DNA of 50,035 bases from an uncultured Oscillospiraceae bacterium (lineage in GTDB: Bacteria; Bacillota; Clostridia; Oscillospirales; Oscillospiraceae). This document shows positions 32,861 through 41,997 of the stretch, one piece after another. Position 1 is the first letter of the stretch. Each line of letters starts with the position of its first letter. Made by a program: the position numbers and the translations under genes. The notes under the pieces were generated by a model. The model did not search any database and was not told the DNA's origin. It worked only from the letters and a program-made list of their open reading frames with translations. The stretch covers positions 1-50,035 of the forward strand of contig CAJULZ010000005.1 in NCBI GenBank assembly GCA_910587205.1, read 5' to 3'.

Positions 32861-32901
32861 AGCGCCCCCCTCAGGACAACATATGCCATGAGGGGAGCGT
32901 T
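32861..32901 (-). terminator. Hairpin between the GNAT gene and the DUF3343 gene
   Basis: A 13-bp stem with one mismatch and one G-T pair (32861-32873 with 32889-32901) and a 15-base loop lies past the GNAT stop. The T tract is poor, so it may be regulatory instead. Confidence 0.5.
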
Positions 32902-32956
32902 GGTTCACACCAATCTGTATTTCTTGTATCCTGCAAACTGTCTGGCTCGCTGGGCA

Positions 32957-33424
32957 CTATCGCTTTACCATCAGTTTCGAACCATATTCATCCTCTCCAT
33001 TGTCAACAAAACCATTCGACAACCAGAATTGATGAGAGCTTTCTTTGGCATAATTCAGAGCATAATAAACGGCACCGTCGGCTTTTGTATACGCAGACAG
33101 AGCGTCAAAGCATGCGCGGCCGGTCCCACCGCCCCGGTAATCTGGGAAAACCCAAAAATCCAAGATAAAGCATTTTCCATCCTCGCTCTGATAAGTGCAA
33201 TACTGCGCGGCTCCGACCCTGATGCCGTCTCGCACAAAATAAACCATGTGTAGCGTGTCTGGGGTACGCTGTGTCAGCTTTTTCAAATGGCTGCGGTATT
33301 CGTCCCCCGAGAAATAGATTTTTTCTTCTTCTGTAACTACCATCCCATCATCTACAAGATAGCCAAATTGTATTTCCCAAAATTCGTCAATCCTCTCGGC
33401 CTGGATTTCCTCTATGGTTATCAT
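32957..33424 (-). CDS. GNAT family N-acetyltransferase
   Basis: A 155-residue acetyl-CoA-dependent acetyltransferase. The acetyl-CoA loop is seen in DFWVFPDYRGGGTGRACFDAL, following the beta strand YCTYQSEDGKCFIL; the C-terminus has QFWLSNGFVDNGEDEYGSKLM. Its substrate is unknown. AGGAGGG precedes the ATG. It starts 12 bases after ispF and likely belongs to the ispD-ispF transcript. A loosely fitting hairpin lies past its stop. Confidence 0.88.
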   Translation of the reverse strand: MITIEEIQAERIDEFWEIQFGYLVDDGMVVTEEEKIYFSGDEYRSHLKKLTQRTPDTLHMVYFVRDGIRVGAAQYCTYQSEDGKCFILDFWVFPDYRGGGTGRACFDALSAYTKADGAVYYALNYAKESSHQFWLSNGFVDNGEDEYGSKLMVKR

Positions 33425-33436
33425 CCCCCACCCTCC

Positions 33437-33913
33437 TCACATGCTTTTCTCAGCCAATGCCACCGCATGGGCGGCAATCCCTTCCCCCGCACCGGTAAAG
33501 CCCAGGCACTCCTCCGTAGTAGCTTTCACACTCACCTGGGCCACATCAACCCCCATGGCAGCCGCCAACTTCTCCCGCATGGCTGGAATATAGGGGGCCA
33601 ACTTGGGACGCTGGGCCACCACAGTTGCGTCCACATTGCCCACCTTGTACCCTTTTTTATCCAGCACCGCCGCCACCCGTTTCAGCAAAGCCAAGCTGTC
33701 CGCCCCTTCATAAGCTGAGTCGGTGTCCGGGAACAACACCCCGATATCCCCCAGAGCCACTGCTCCCAGCAAGGCGTCCATGACAGCATGGGTGAGCACA
33801 TCCGCATCCGAGTGCCCCAGCAGGCCCAGTTCCCACGGGATCTCCACCCCGCCCAGCACCAGCCTGCGTCCGGCCACCAGCCGGTGCACGTCATATCCAT
33901 GGCCGATCCTCAC
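33437..33913 (-). CDS. ispF: 2-C-methyl-D-erythritol 2,4-cyclodiphosphate synthase
   Basis: IspF makes the cyclic diphosphate in the MEP isoprenoid pathway. The 158-residue product has the metal site GHGYDVHRL, LLGHSDADVLTHAVMDALLG, ALGDIGVLFPDTD, and KATTEECLGFTGAGEGIA at the C-terminus. It starts with GTG overlapping the ispD stop (GTGA). Confidence 0.96.
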   Translation of the reverse strand: MRIGHGYDVHRLVAGRRLVLGGVEIPWELGLLGHSDADVLTHAVMDALLGAVALGDIGVLFPDTDSAYEGADSLALLKRVAAVLDKKGYKVGNVDATVVAQRPKLAPYIPAMREKLAAAMGVDVAQVSVKATTEECLGFTGAGEGIAAHAVALAEKSM

Positions 33914-34629
33914 TGATATGCAGCCTCCTCTGCCAAGCTCTCCCCCAAGACCAGATCCATTGGGGTAGTCAATTTGATGTTCCGTTCGTCCCCAGCAGTG
34001 AGCACCACCCTCATCCCCAGCCGCTCTACCGCGGTACAGTCGTCAGTGAGCTCCTCCCCGTCGTCCAGCGCCTTTTGCAGCGCAGCCCGGATAAGTGATG
34101 CGTCAAACACCTGAGGGGTCTGGACAGCATAAAGCCGAGCCCGGTCCAGCGTTTCTTCCACGACACTGTTATTGGCGGTTTTGATGGTGTCCTTTACCGG
34201 AACAGCGGGGGCGGCGGCGCCGCTCAATGCGGCCTGGGCCACTGCGGCCTCGATCACCTGAACGGTGACAAAGGGCCTGGCCCCATCATGGATGGCTATG
34301 ACCGGCAAATTCTGATCCGCCTCCAACGTGCCCATGCGGGCAGACTCGGTGCGCGTCGTACCGCCCCGGATAACTTTAGCTACTTTGTCCAAGGCGAATT
34401 CCTGGCATAACCGGGCGATTTCCGGCACCAGCTCCTCCTTGGTGACCACCACCACCTCAGCCACACTGGGAGCCTGCTGGAACGCCTCAATACAGCGGAC
34501 AATGACAGGTACACCGCCAACCTCCGCCATCACTTTGTCCAATCCCATCCGGCTGGAATTTCCGGCCGCCACAATCACTGCGGAACATAAAGGTTCCTGC
34601 TCTTTTTTCCTTTTGCGAAATAGTCCCAT
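33910..34629 (-). CDS. ispD: 2-C-methyl-D-erythritol 4-phosphate cytidylyltransferase
   Basis: IspD transfers CMP to MEP in the isoprenoid pathway. The product has SAVIVAAGNSSRMGLDKVM, the loop TTRTESARMG, the Asp in IHDGARPFV, and VKDTIKTAN, LYAVQTPQVF. The start is uncertain: ATG at 34629 gives a 239-residue protein starting GLFRKRKKEQ; starts at 34638 or 34647 would add a few residues. It overlaps ispF. dxs lies 5 kb away in the same window. Confidence 0.92.
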   Translation of the reverse strand: MGLFRKRKKEQEPLCSAVIVAAGNSSRMGLDKVMAEVGGVPVIVRCIEAFQQAPSVAEVVVVTKEELVPEIARLCQEFALDKVAKVIRGGTTRTESARMGTLEADQNLPVIAIHDGARPFVTVQVIEAAVAQAALSGAAAPAVPVKDTIKTANNSVVEETLDRARLYAVQTPQVFDASLIRAALQKALDDGEELTDDCTAVERLGMRVVLTAGDERNIKLTTPMDLVLGESLAEEAAYQ

Positions 34630-34730
34630 CGTCCTCACAAACTCCATTCCACTACGACCGTCCCACGGCCGCCATCCATTGTGCATGCAGGCCGCAGTGA
34701 ATCCCACCGCGGCTGTGCTCCTTGTGCGCA

Positions 34731-34750
34731 AAAAGGAGCCCTTCGGCTCC
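34731..34750 (-). terminator. Terminator of carD
   Basis: GGAGCC (34735-34740) with CTTC loop and GGCTCC (34745-34750) is followed on the minus strand by TTTTT. It lies 6 bases after the carD stop. Confidence 0.85.
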
Positions 34751-34756
34751 CTCCCG

Positions 34757-35236
34757 CTAATGGTTTAATACTGTGTCAATGTTGGCTTCCACCGTTTTGT
34801 ATGGAAGGCTCTGAGCCAACACCAGTTCAGAAATCAAAATCTGCTTAGCAGTGTGGAGCATTTTCCGCTCCCCATTGGACAGACCACGCTGTTCCTCCCG
34901 GAGCAGGAGCCCCTTTACCACCCGGGCCACTTCCAACAGGTCTCCGCTTTTCAGCCGTACCATGTTCTCCCGGTACCGCCGGTTCCAATTCTGCGTCATG
35001 TCCACTTCAATGTGCTCCATGGCACTAATCAGGTTTTCCGCCTCCTGATCTGACACCACCGGCCGCACGCCGATCTCCTGGGTATTCCCTGTAGGAATCA
35101 TCACCGTCATGCTCCCCACCGACAGCTTAAGCAGGTAGTAGTCCTGGAGCTGCCCGGCCACTTTTTTTTGGACAATAGAGTCAATAACCCCCGCCCCGTG
35201 CATAGGATGAACCACTTTGTCGCCAATCTGATACAC
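34757..35236 (-). CDS. carD: CarD/CdnL-family RNA polymerase-binding regulator
   Basis: CarD/CdnL proteins bind the polymerase beta subunit and steady the open promoter complex; they often act on rRNA genes. The 159-residue product has the N-terminal Tudor-like domain (YQIGDKVVHPMHGAGVIDSIV, then YYLLKLSVGSMTVMIP) and a helical DNA-contact tail (NWNRRYRENMVRLKSGDLLE). The GTG at 35236 lies 6 bases after AAAGGAGGT, a full Shine-Dalgarno; a longer start is unlikely. It is a single-gene unit with its own promoter and terminator. Confidence 0.92.
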   Translation of the reverse strand: MYQIGDKVVHPMHGAGVIDSIVQKKVAGQLQDYYLLKLSVGSMTVMIPTGNTQEIGVRPVVSDQEAENLISAMEHIEVDMTQNWNRRYRENMVRLKSGDLLEVARVVKGLLLREEQRGLSNGERKMLHTAKQILISELVLAQSLPYKTVEANIDTVLNH

Positions 35237-35276
35237 TATCCTACCTCCTTTGTCATTCGTATAATATTCCATGAAT

Positions 35277-35305
35277 AGTATACGCTTTTATTGTTGGCAA
35301 TGCAA
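35277..35305 (-). promoter_or_regulatory. SigA-type promoter of carD
   Basis: The -35 box TTGCAT (35300-35305) and -10 box TATACT (35277-35282) are 17 bases apart on the minus strand. Confidence 0.8.
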
Positions 35306-35357
35306 CCATTTTTTTATAAAATCCCAGAAATTTTCCTGTTTTTTTAGGCATTTAAAA

Positions 35358-35400
35358 ACAGCACTGTATGTTTTTCCGCAGATGCGGCATACAGTGCTGT
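35358..35400 (-). terminator. Terminator after the HAD gene
   Basis: A perfect 13-bp outer stem (35358-35370 with 35388-35400) holds an inner CCGCA/TGCGG stem. On the minus strand TTTTAAAT follows. It lies 9 bases past the HAD stop. Confidence 0.85.
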
Positions 35401-35409
35401 CATATCTTG

Positions 35410-36214
35410 TCACAAATGTAAATTTTCGTCCGGGAGAAGGTTAAAATACCGCAGAGCCTTGGACACACCGTCCTCGTCCACTGCCGCCGTCACATAGCTC
35501 GCCAACGCTTTAATAGTCTCTGTCGCATTGCCCATGGCGACGCTGGTCCCCGCCAGCTTCAGCATTGCCTCATCGTTCTCCCCGTCCCCAAAGGCCATGA
35601 TCTCCTCTGGAGCAAGACCATACCGCTCCATCGTGGCCAGAACGCCCGCCGCCTTCCCCCCGCTGGAAGGGAGGATGTCGATGCCCTTAGGATGCCAGCG
35701 GGTATGGGTGCAGTGGGGCATGGCGGGCAGAAACAGATCCTCGTCTTCCGGCCCTATCATGGGCACAAATTGGTACACTTTATGGTCCAACATCCACTCG
35801 GGGGGCCTGATCTCCCACAGCTCCGTGTGAAGGAAATGGTAGATGTCCCTCACCCGGCCGTCAATTTTGGTCAGGTAGCTCTCGCCATCTCCCTCCATCA
35901 ACGCCGCCAACCGGGGATTCTCCCGCAACACCTGGCAGGCTACCACCAAATCCTCCCGGCAGATTGGGATATCCCGGTATACTCCATACCGGTCATAACA
36001 GCACTGGCCGTTTAAGGAAATGTACCCATCAAATTCCACATCACGCAGCATCTCAGTACGGGCAAAATCCTGCCGGGCCCGGCCGGAACTGATAAAAACC
36101 TTGATTTTTTTTTGCCTGCAACGCCAGTAAATCCGCTCGGAGCCGATCAGAAAGCTGAGTCTGCCTAAACCCTACCAGTGTCCCATCCACATCAAAAAAC
36201 AGTGCTTTGATCAT
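35410..36214 (-). pseudogene. HAD-superfamily (Cof-type) phosphatase gene with a frameshift at nine A
   Basis: The reading frame is broken. The N-terminal part (ATG at 36214) has motif I, IKALFFDVDGTLVG, and then leaves frame at a run of nine A (minus strand; 36105-36113), stopping at 36053. The rest continues in another frame: motif II ISSGRAR, a cap domain, then FGDGENDEAMLKLAG near the C-terminus (motif IV). Removing one A restores a 267-residue protein of normal length. It could be a sequence error, a phase-variable or slippage-rescued gene, or decay. The start overlaps the recN stop (ATGA). The second frame also has an ATG at 36051 that could start a truncated protein lacking motif I. 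Confidence 0.8.
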
Positions 36215-37911
36215 GCTTTTTCCCGCTCTCCCGCTTTGAATTTTTCCGCTGCGGCAAGCAGTTCCTCGCCGCCCTCCAACAGGACAGCTGTGACCCCGCC
36301 CCCGCTGAGCCTGGCCAGCTCCTCCCGCCGTTCCAGCCGTCCCAGCCGTTCTACCTGGGTATAGGTGCGGCCGTCCTGCTCCCCCTTTTCCACCGAGAAG
36401 TGGACGTCCCCCATGGCAGCAATCTGGGGCAGGTGGGTGACGCACAGCACCTGCTTGTTCCGGGACACCTGGAACAGCTTTTGGGCCACCTTCCCTGCCG
36501 CCCGGCCGGATACGCCGGTATCCACCTCATCGAAAATCAAAGTAGATACCTGTTCCGTTTCTGCCAGCACATTTTTCAGCGCCAGCATAATCCGGGACAA
36601 TTCGCCGCCTGAAGCAATCCGGTTGATTGGCTTCAGCGCCTCACCCACATTGGCGGACATCAAAAAGCGCACCGTGTCCACACCGGTAGCATCCATGCCG
36701 TCCGCCCCACCTTTTGGGGCAAACTCCACCTGGAACCGGACTTTCGGCATATCGAGTTGGGTCAGCTCCGACTGAATGCGTTGGGCCAGCCGCCCAGCCG
36801 CCATCTGCCGCTGGGCGGAAAGTGATTCCCCTTGCATCTTAGCTTGCGCCATTGCCTTTTCCAGCTCCCGGTCCAGCCTGGCAATTCGGTCCTCCGAAAA
36901 CTGGATAACATCCAACTCCTGGCGGCACTTTTCCAAATAGTCCAGCATCTCCTCAGTGCTTCCACCATATTTCTTCTTCAACCGGTACAGCTTGTCCAGC
37001 CGCTCTTCCAGTTCATCCAGCTCCCCCGGATAAAAATCCAAGTTGCCCCGCAGGTCCCGCACCAGCTCCGCCAGATCGTCCACATCGCACCGGAGCTGCG
37101 CTGCCTTCTCAGACAGTTCCCGCAGGCCGCTACTATAGCGCCCGCCCTGGGCCAGCCGATTTTCCGCTTCCATCAAAAGGGACACAGCCCCTTCGCCGTC
37201 ATCTCCACCGGTGAGGGCCTGCCACGCCCCGTCCACCGCATCGGTAAGCCGTTCCGCGTTGCGCAGTACGTCGCGGCGGGCGGATAGTTCTTCCTCCTCG
37301 CCAATGCGCAGTTTCGCCTGCTCCAACTCCCCAATTTGATAAGTCAGCATATTGATGCGCCGCGCTTTTTCCGCGTCATCCATTTGGAGGCCGTCCCGCT
37401 CCCCTCGTATAGCCTGCACCTGCTGGTAGGCCGCGGCAAAAGCGGCACGGGCCTCCCCAGTCCCGCCAAAACTATCCAGGTAGTCCAAGTGACGCTCCTC
37501 GTCCAAAAGCTGTTGGCCATCGTGTTGCCCATGGATGTTCAACAATTGGCAGCCCAATTCCCTGAGTTGTGTCACCAGCAAGGGACGCCCATTCACCCGG
37601 CACACATTTTTCCCGTCCGCCTGAATAGACCGTTCAATTAGCAGTTCACCGTTCTCATCCGGCGAAACGCCCTGCTGCTGGAACCAATCAAGCTCTGGGA
37701 GGTTCCGGAACACCGCCGATACCCGGGCAGACTTTGCTCCGGTACGGATGAGATCCCGACTGGTGCGCTCCCCCATAATTGCACCAATGGCATCGATGAC
37801 AATGGATTTGCCTGCCCCGGTTTCCCCTGTGAGTACATTAAAGCCTTGGTCAAAGGCAATATCAGCCTGGGAGATCACTGCAATATTTTCAATATGAAGC
37901 AAACTCAGCAT
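36211..37911 (-). CDS. recN: DNA repair protein RecN
   Basis: RecN is an SMC-like ATPase acting early in double-strand break repair. The 566-residue product has Walker A LTGETGAGKSIVIDAIG, a central coiled coil with a hinge region, the signature IASGGELSRIMLALK, and Walker B STLIFDEVDTGVSG. The ATG at 37911 follows AAGGGATGGGG; an earlier in-frame start would add ten residues. It is the last intact gene of the xse-dxs-recN cluster; the HAD gene overlaps its stop. Confidence 0.95.
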   Translation of the reverse strand: MLSLLHIENIAVISQADIAFDQGFNVLTGETGAGKSIVIDAIGAIMGERTSRDLIRTGAKSARVSAVFRNLPELDWFQQQGVSPDENGELLIERSIQADGKNVCRVNGRPLLVTQLRELGCQLLNIHGQHDGQQLLDEERHLDYLDSFGGTGEARAAFAAAYQQVQAIRGERDGLQMDDAEKARRINMLTYQIGELEQAKLRIGEEEELSARRDVLRNAERLTDAVDGAWQALTGGDDGEGAVSLLMEAENRLAQGGRYSSGLRELSEKAAQLRCDVDDLAELVRDLRGNLDFYPGELDELEERLDKLYRLKKKYGGSTEEMLDYLEKCRQELDVIQFSEDRIARLDRELEKAMAQAKMQGESLSAQRQMAAGRLAQRIQSELTQLDMPKVRFQVEFAPKGGADGMDATGVDTVRFLMSANVGEALKPINRIASGGELSRIMLALKNVLAETEQVSTLIFDEVDTGVSGRAAGKVAQKLFQVSRNKQVLCVTHLPQIAAMGDVHFSVEKGEQDGRTYTQVERLGRLERREELARLSGGGVTAVLLEGGEELLAAAEKFKAGEREKA

Positions 37912-37976
37912 AACCCCATCCCTTTTGCTCCGCGGCGGCACAGGCGGCCCCCGTCTGACACCCGGGTTCCATCTGC

Positions 37977-38843
37977 TTACGCCTTTCCTAATTTCTGATT
38001 GATTCGCTCATAGAAGCTGCGTCCAGTGAGCTTGATTAGCCGGGTCACCTGTTTGGAACAGCGGCACTCCACCCAGTCCCCTGCCTGGATGCGGAACGCC
38101 CGTCCACCATCCACCGAAAGGTAAGCGGTCTTTTTACTCCCTGGGGCCACCCGAACCCCCACCGAGCGGCCGCTGTCTAGCACAAACGGCTTAGCATGGA
38201 GGGAATGGGCACAAATCGGGGTGATAATGATATTTTCCGCTGTGGGTTCCACAATAGGCCCCCCTGCCGCCATGGAATACGCGGTGGAACCGGTGGGGGT
38301 TGCCACCACCAGCCCATCCCCGGAAAAGGCCGAGATAACCACCCGATCCCCCGTGACTTCCAGATCCAGCACCCGTGCTACAGCGCCCTTGGTCACAACA
38401 GCGTCATTGAGAGCGGCCTCAGTGAACACCGGGCGACCCTCTCTGCGCACTGTTACATCCAGCATCATCCTGCTCTCTACGCCGAATTTGCCCCCTGCCA
38501 GCCGGGACAGCAGGGATAGCTCCCCATGCTCCAGTTCCGCCATAAAGCCGATGCTGCCCAGATTGACCCCCAGCACAGGAACATTACGCGCAGTTGCCTC
38601 ACGGGCGGAGTGAAGGATGGTTCCATCTCCGCCAAAGCACACCAGTGCCGCAGCCCCTTCCAACTCCTGAGCCAACCTGCCCAGCGGAAGATCGCCGGGG
38701 ATATCCAGCCGACTACTCTCGTCCACCTCAAACGGCAGACAGATCACAGTATCCACACCGCCGCGTTCCAGTACCCTCCGGGCAAACTGCGCCGCCCGCA
38801 ACCCTCGATCCCGATAGGGGTTCGGGCTCAGTACAACTTTCAT
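37977..38843 (-). CDS. nadK: NAD kinase
   Basis: NadK phosphorylates NAD to NADP. The 288-residue product has the Gly-rich motif CFGGDGTILHSAREA, GVNLGSIGFMAEL, the NE/D region (TEAALNDAVV) and ATPTGSTAYSMAAGGPI. It overlaps tlyA by 4 bases (ATGA). argR, which often lies between nadK or tlyA and recN in Clostridia, is absent. Confidence 0.95.
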   Translation of the reverse strand: MKVVLSPNPYRDRGLRAAQFARRVLERGGVDTVICLPFEVDESSRLDIPGDLPLGRLAQELEGAAALVCFGGDGTILHSAREATARNVPVLGVNLGSIGFMAELEHGELSLLSRLAGGKFGVESRMMLDVTVRREGRPVFTEAALNDAVVTKGAVARVLDLEVTGDRVVISAFSGDGLVVATPTGSTAYSMAAGGPIVEPTAENIIITPICAHSLHAKPFVLDSGRSVGVRVAPGSKKTAYLSVDGGRAFRIQAGDWVECRCSKQVTRLIKLTGRSFYERINQKLGKA

Positions 38844-39646
38844 CGCCCTTCCCTCCCCAGCGTCTCATGAGACCGGAGAACCAGCTGTTTTAGATCCCCA
38901 TCAAAAGTCTGGCCGCCGCCGACCTGCAAATGTCCCAAATATTCGATATTTCCCTCTGGACCCCGTATCGGTGAAAAGTCTATACCCTTTACAGAGAAAT
39001 CGGCCTGTCCAGCATGCGTCAAAAACCCCTCCAGCACCTCCAGGTGCACGGATGCATCCCGGACCACCCCTTTTTTCCCCACCTTCTCACGGCCCGCCTC
39101 GAACTGAGGCTTGACCAGCGCAACCACCTCGCCCCCCTCCCGAAAAAGAGGACGCAAGGTCGGGAGAATCAGTCCAAGGGAGATAAATGATACATCAATG
39201 GACGCAAAATCCAGCGGCTCCGGAATCTGCTCCCGGGTGAGATACCGGGCGTTGGTACGTTCCAGGCACACCACCCTAGGGTCGCTTCGAATGGACCAGG
39301 CCAACTGACCATATCCCACATCTACAGCATATACTTTCTCCGCACCATTTTGCAGCATACAGTCGGTGAATCCCCCTGTGGAAGCGCCAATATCCGCAGT
39401 TGTCTTTCCCGACAGGGTAATGGGGAAACACTGCATGGCCTTCTCCAGCTTCAGCCCGCCCCGGCTAACGTACCGGAGCTGTCCCCGTACCTCCAACGGC
39501 ACGCCCTCATCCAGTATAAGTCCTGGCTTGTCGCATCGCCGCTCCCCGGAGAAAACTTGCCCTGCCATAATGACAGCCTGAGCCTTCTGACGGCTCTCCA
39601 TTAGCCCATGCTCTACCAAAAGCACATCCAGCCGCTTTTTACCCAC
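38840..39646 (-). CDS. tlyA: TlyA-family rRNA methyltransferase
   Basis: TlyA enzymes 2'-O-methylate C in 16S and, in some species, 23S rRNA. The 268-residue product has an S4 RNA-binding domain (KKRLDVLLVEHGLMESRQKAQA) and a SAM fold (ADIGASTGGFTDCMLQNGA; FASIDVSFISL; LVKPQFEAGRE). The start is GTG after GGAGGTGATG, overlapping dxs by 8 bases. The family name haemolysin in older annotation is misleading. Confidence 0.93.
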   Translation of the reverse strand: MGKKRLDVLLVEHGLMESRQKAQAVIMAGQVFSGERRCDKPGLILDEGVPLEVRGQLRYVSRGGLKLEKAMQCFPITLSGKTTADIGASTGGFTDCMLQNGAEKVYAVDVGYGQLAWSIRSDPRVVCLERTNARYLTREQIPEPLDFASIDVSFISLGLILPTLRPLFREGGEVVALVKPQFEAGREKVGKKGVVRDASVHLEVLEGFLTHAGQADFSVKGIDFSPIRGPEGNIEYLGHLQVGGGQTFDGDLKQLVLRSHETLGREGR

Positions 39647-41474
39647 GGCCCATCACCTCCAGCGTCCTGCGGCAAATAGACGCTCCATCGATTCCGCACA
39701 ACTGGCGCAGTTCTGCCACTGTCCCTTGCTGAATAAAGCGGTCACCCAGGTTTACCAGCACTAGGTTCACACTGCGTACCCCTTTCAAAGCAAATTCAGC
39801 GGCAAGGTTCCGCCCCACACAGCCAGCATCCATACACTCTTCTGCCACCACCAGCCAGCCTGTCTTTTTGGCACACATGGCCACTGCATCTACATCCAGG
39901 GGAGCAATACTGTTTAGTTTTAATACTTGGGCGGAACAGCCCCGTTCCTCCAGCAACCGCGCCGCTGCCAGAGCTTCATTTACCATGGTACCGTAGGCGG
40001 TAATAGTCACATCATAACCGGGACGGATGACACTCGCCCCTTCAATCCCGCATAGGGCGCGAAACTCCCCCTCGCCCCCCTTCGGGTACCGCACCGCCAC
40101 GGGGCCGCGCACCTTCTCAACGGCATAACGCAGCATGGCGCGCAATTCTTCAAAGCTAGCGGGACAATAAATCCTCATCCCTGGTACCGAGCTGAGGTAG
40201 GCAAGGTCAAACACCCCATGGTGCGTTTCCCCATCCTCCCCCGCCAAACCCGCGCGGTCTACGCACAGCACCACGTGAAGATTCTGGATAGCTACATCAT
40301 GGATCAGCATGTCATAAGAACGCTGGAGAAAAGTAGAATAGATGGCCGCTACCGGGATCACACGCTGTTTTGCCATCCCAGCAGCCATCGCAATCGCGTG
40401 CCCTTCTGCTATACCCACATCAAAAAAACGGCTTGGGAATTCCTTGGCAAACCTCACCAGCCCTGTTCCGTCCGGCATGGCTGCGGTGATGGCCGCAATA
40501 TCCTCCCGCTCTCGTGCCAGCTGGCATATCGTATCGCCAAATGCGGAGGAAAAACTCTCACCCCCCGCCCTCAGCAGCGTCCCGTCTTCTTTCTCAAAAG
40601 GCCCAATACCATGGAACCGGTCTGGTTCCCGCTCCGCGGGCGGATAGCCTTTTCCCTTTACAGTCTTGATGTGGAGCAGCACTGGGCAGTTCAATTCCTT
40701 GGCATACCGCAGCAGGCGAGTGAGATAGTTCACATCATGGCCGTCGACCGGGCCAAGATATGTAAATCCCATGTCCTCGAACATACTGCAGTGGAGCACC
40801 GCATTTTTCACCGCCTGCTTCGCCTTATGAGTAAAACGGTAGACCCCGCGGCCCGCCGCTGTATAGCCAGTGACCCTCCGATAAACCTTCTTAAATTGGA
40901 GGTACTGCGGCTTCAACCGCTGCTGTGCCAGGTGCTGGGCAATACCGCCGACGTTCTTTGTGATCGACATCCCATTGTCGTTGAGGACCACCACCAATTG
41001 TTCCCCGCTCTGCCCAGCATCGGATAGGCCCTCGTAGGCCAATCCGCCTGTCATGGCCCCATCCCCCAGCATAGCCAAGACACAGTAGTCCTCCCGGTTC
41101 TGAGTTCTGGCCCGGGCCATACCCAGAGCCACTGAAACTGCATTGGAGGCGTGCCCGGCAATAAAAGCGTCTGCCCTGTGTTCCCGCGGCTTGGGAAAAC
41201 CAGATAGTCCCCCCAGTTTCCGCAAACTTTCCATCTGTCCGCCGCGCTGGGTAAGTATTTTATGGGCATAGCACTGGTGCCCCACATCAAATACGAGCCG
41301 GTCCGTTTCCAGATCAAAAACACGGTGGATAGCTACTATCGCCTCCACCACCCCCAGACTGGATGCCAAATGGCCGCCGGTTCGGGACACGCTGTCCACA
41401 ATCCGCTCACGGAGCTGATCACACAGCATCCGAGCCTGTAAATCCGTGATTTCATTCAATCTTTCTGGGATCAT
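39639..41474 (-). CDS. dxs: 1-deoxy-D-xylulose-5-phosphate synthase
   Basis: Dxs makes DXP from pyruvate and glyceraldehyde-3-phosphate with thiamine diphosphate, the first MEP step. The 611-residue product has the substrate/TPP motif VFDVGHQCYAHK, GDGAMTGGLAYEGL, NDNGMSI, FTYLGPVDGHD and GEDGETHHGVFDL. The ATG at 41474 follows AAAGGGGG; an upstream start would add 41 unlike residues. Neighbouring ispA and nearby ispDF give the pathway good local coverage. Confidence 0.96.
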   Translation of the reverse strand: MIPERLNEITDLQARMLCDQLRERIVDSVSRTGGHLASSLGVVEAIVAIHRVFDLETDRLVFDVGHQCYAHKILTQRGGQMESLRKLGGLSGFPKPREHRADAFIAGHASNAVSVALGMARARTQNREDYCVLAMLGDGAMTGGLAYEGLSDAGQSGEQLVVVLNDNGMSITKNVGGIAQHLAQQRLKPQYLQFKKVYRRVTGYTAAGRGVYRFTHKAKQAVKNAVLHCSMFEDMGFTYLGPVDGHDVNYLTRLLRYAKELNCPVLLHIKTVKGKGYPPAEREPDRFHGIGPFEKEDGTLLRAGGESFSSAFGDTICQLAREREDIAAITAAMPDGTGLVRFAKEFPSRFFDVGIAEGHAIAMAAGMAKQRVIPVAAIYSTFLQRSYDMLIHDVAIQNLHVVLCVDRAGLAGEDGETHHGVFDLAYLSSVPGMRIYCPASFEELRAMLRYAVEKVRGPVAVRYPKGGEGEFRALCGIEGASVIRPGYDVTITAYGTMVNEALAAARLLEERGCSAQVLKLNSIAPLDVDAVAMCAKKTGWLVVAEECMDAGCVGRNLAAEFALKGVRSVNLVLVNLGDRFIQQGTVAELRQLCGIDGASICRRTLEVMGRG

Positions 41475-41535
41475 GGACAGCCCCCTTTCCTTACGTTCAC
41501 CGATTTTAGCGGTCCCTGCCACCGAAGACAACCGC

Positions 41536-41979
41536 CTATTGCGGGAAAATAACCAAGCCACCCAAAATTCCCACAGTAACACCCAGCACTGCTCCAATTG
41601 CTACCTGCAACGGTGTATGGCCGATCAACTCCTTCAGCTCATCCTCAAATTCCTCCGGCTTAACCTCGTTCCAGTTGCGCATGATATAGTTAAGCACTTT
41701 AGCCTGCTCCCCTGTCTCCCGCCGGACATGGGCCGCATCATACATAACAATAAACGCCAGCACCACCGCGATTGCGAACATAGGCGATTGGATCCCAACG
41801 TCAACGGCGGTGGCAGTTGCACAGGAGCACACCAAGGCCGAATGGGAACTTGGCATTCCCCCACTGGTAATCAGGTAGTTGATATCAAACTTATGGTAAA
41901 CAGCCATTGAAATCAAAAATTTCAGCACCTGTGCAACAGCCCACGCAGCCACCGCGAGTACCAAGATCTTATTCACCAT
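41536..41979 (-). CDS. DUF212 divergent PAP2-family membrane protein
   Basis: A 147-residue, multi-helix membrane protein (YuiD-like). It carries the weak PAP2 motifs GGMPSSHSALV and a later DAAHVRRETGEQA, with IGHTPLQVAIGAVLG near the C-terminus. The phosphatase role is implied by the family, not proven; a link to isoprenoid diphosphates is tempting because it lies between ispA and dxs, but this is inference. It starts 18 bases after ispA. Confidence 0.9.
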   Translation of the reverse strand: MVNKILVLAVAAWAVAQVLKFLISMAVYHKFDINYLITSGGMPSSHSALVCSCATATAVDVGIQSPMFAIAVVLAFIVMYDAAHVRRETGEQAKVLNYIMRNWNEVKPEEFEDELKELIGHTPLQVAIGAVLGVTVGILGGLVIFPQ

Positions 41980-41997
41980 ATCCGTCGCCCCTTATTG

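Noticed and set aside
36053..36445. Minus-strand 130-codon frame ending at the A run
   Set aside because: Only its last part, from the ATG at 36214, is real (the N-terminus of the HAD protein). The upstream part is antiframe of recN, rich in Gly and Arg.
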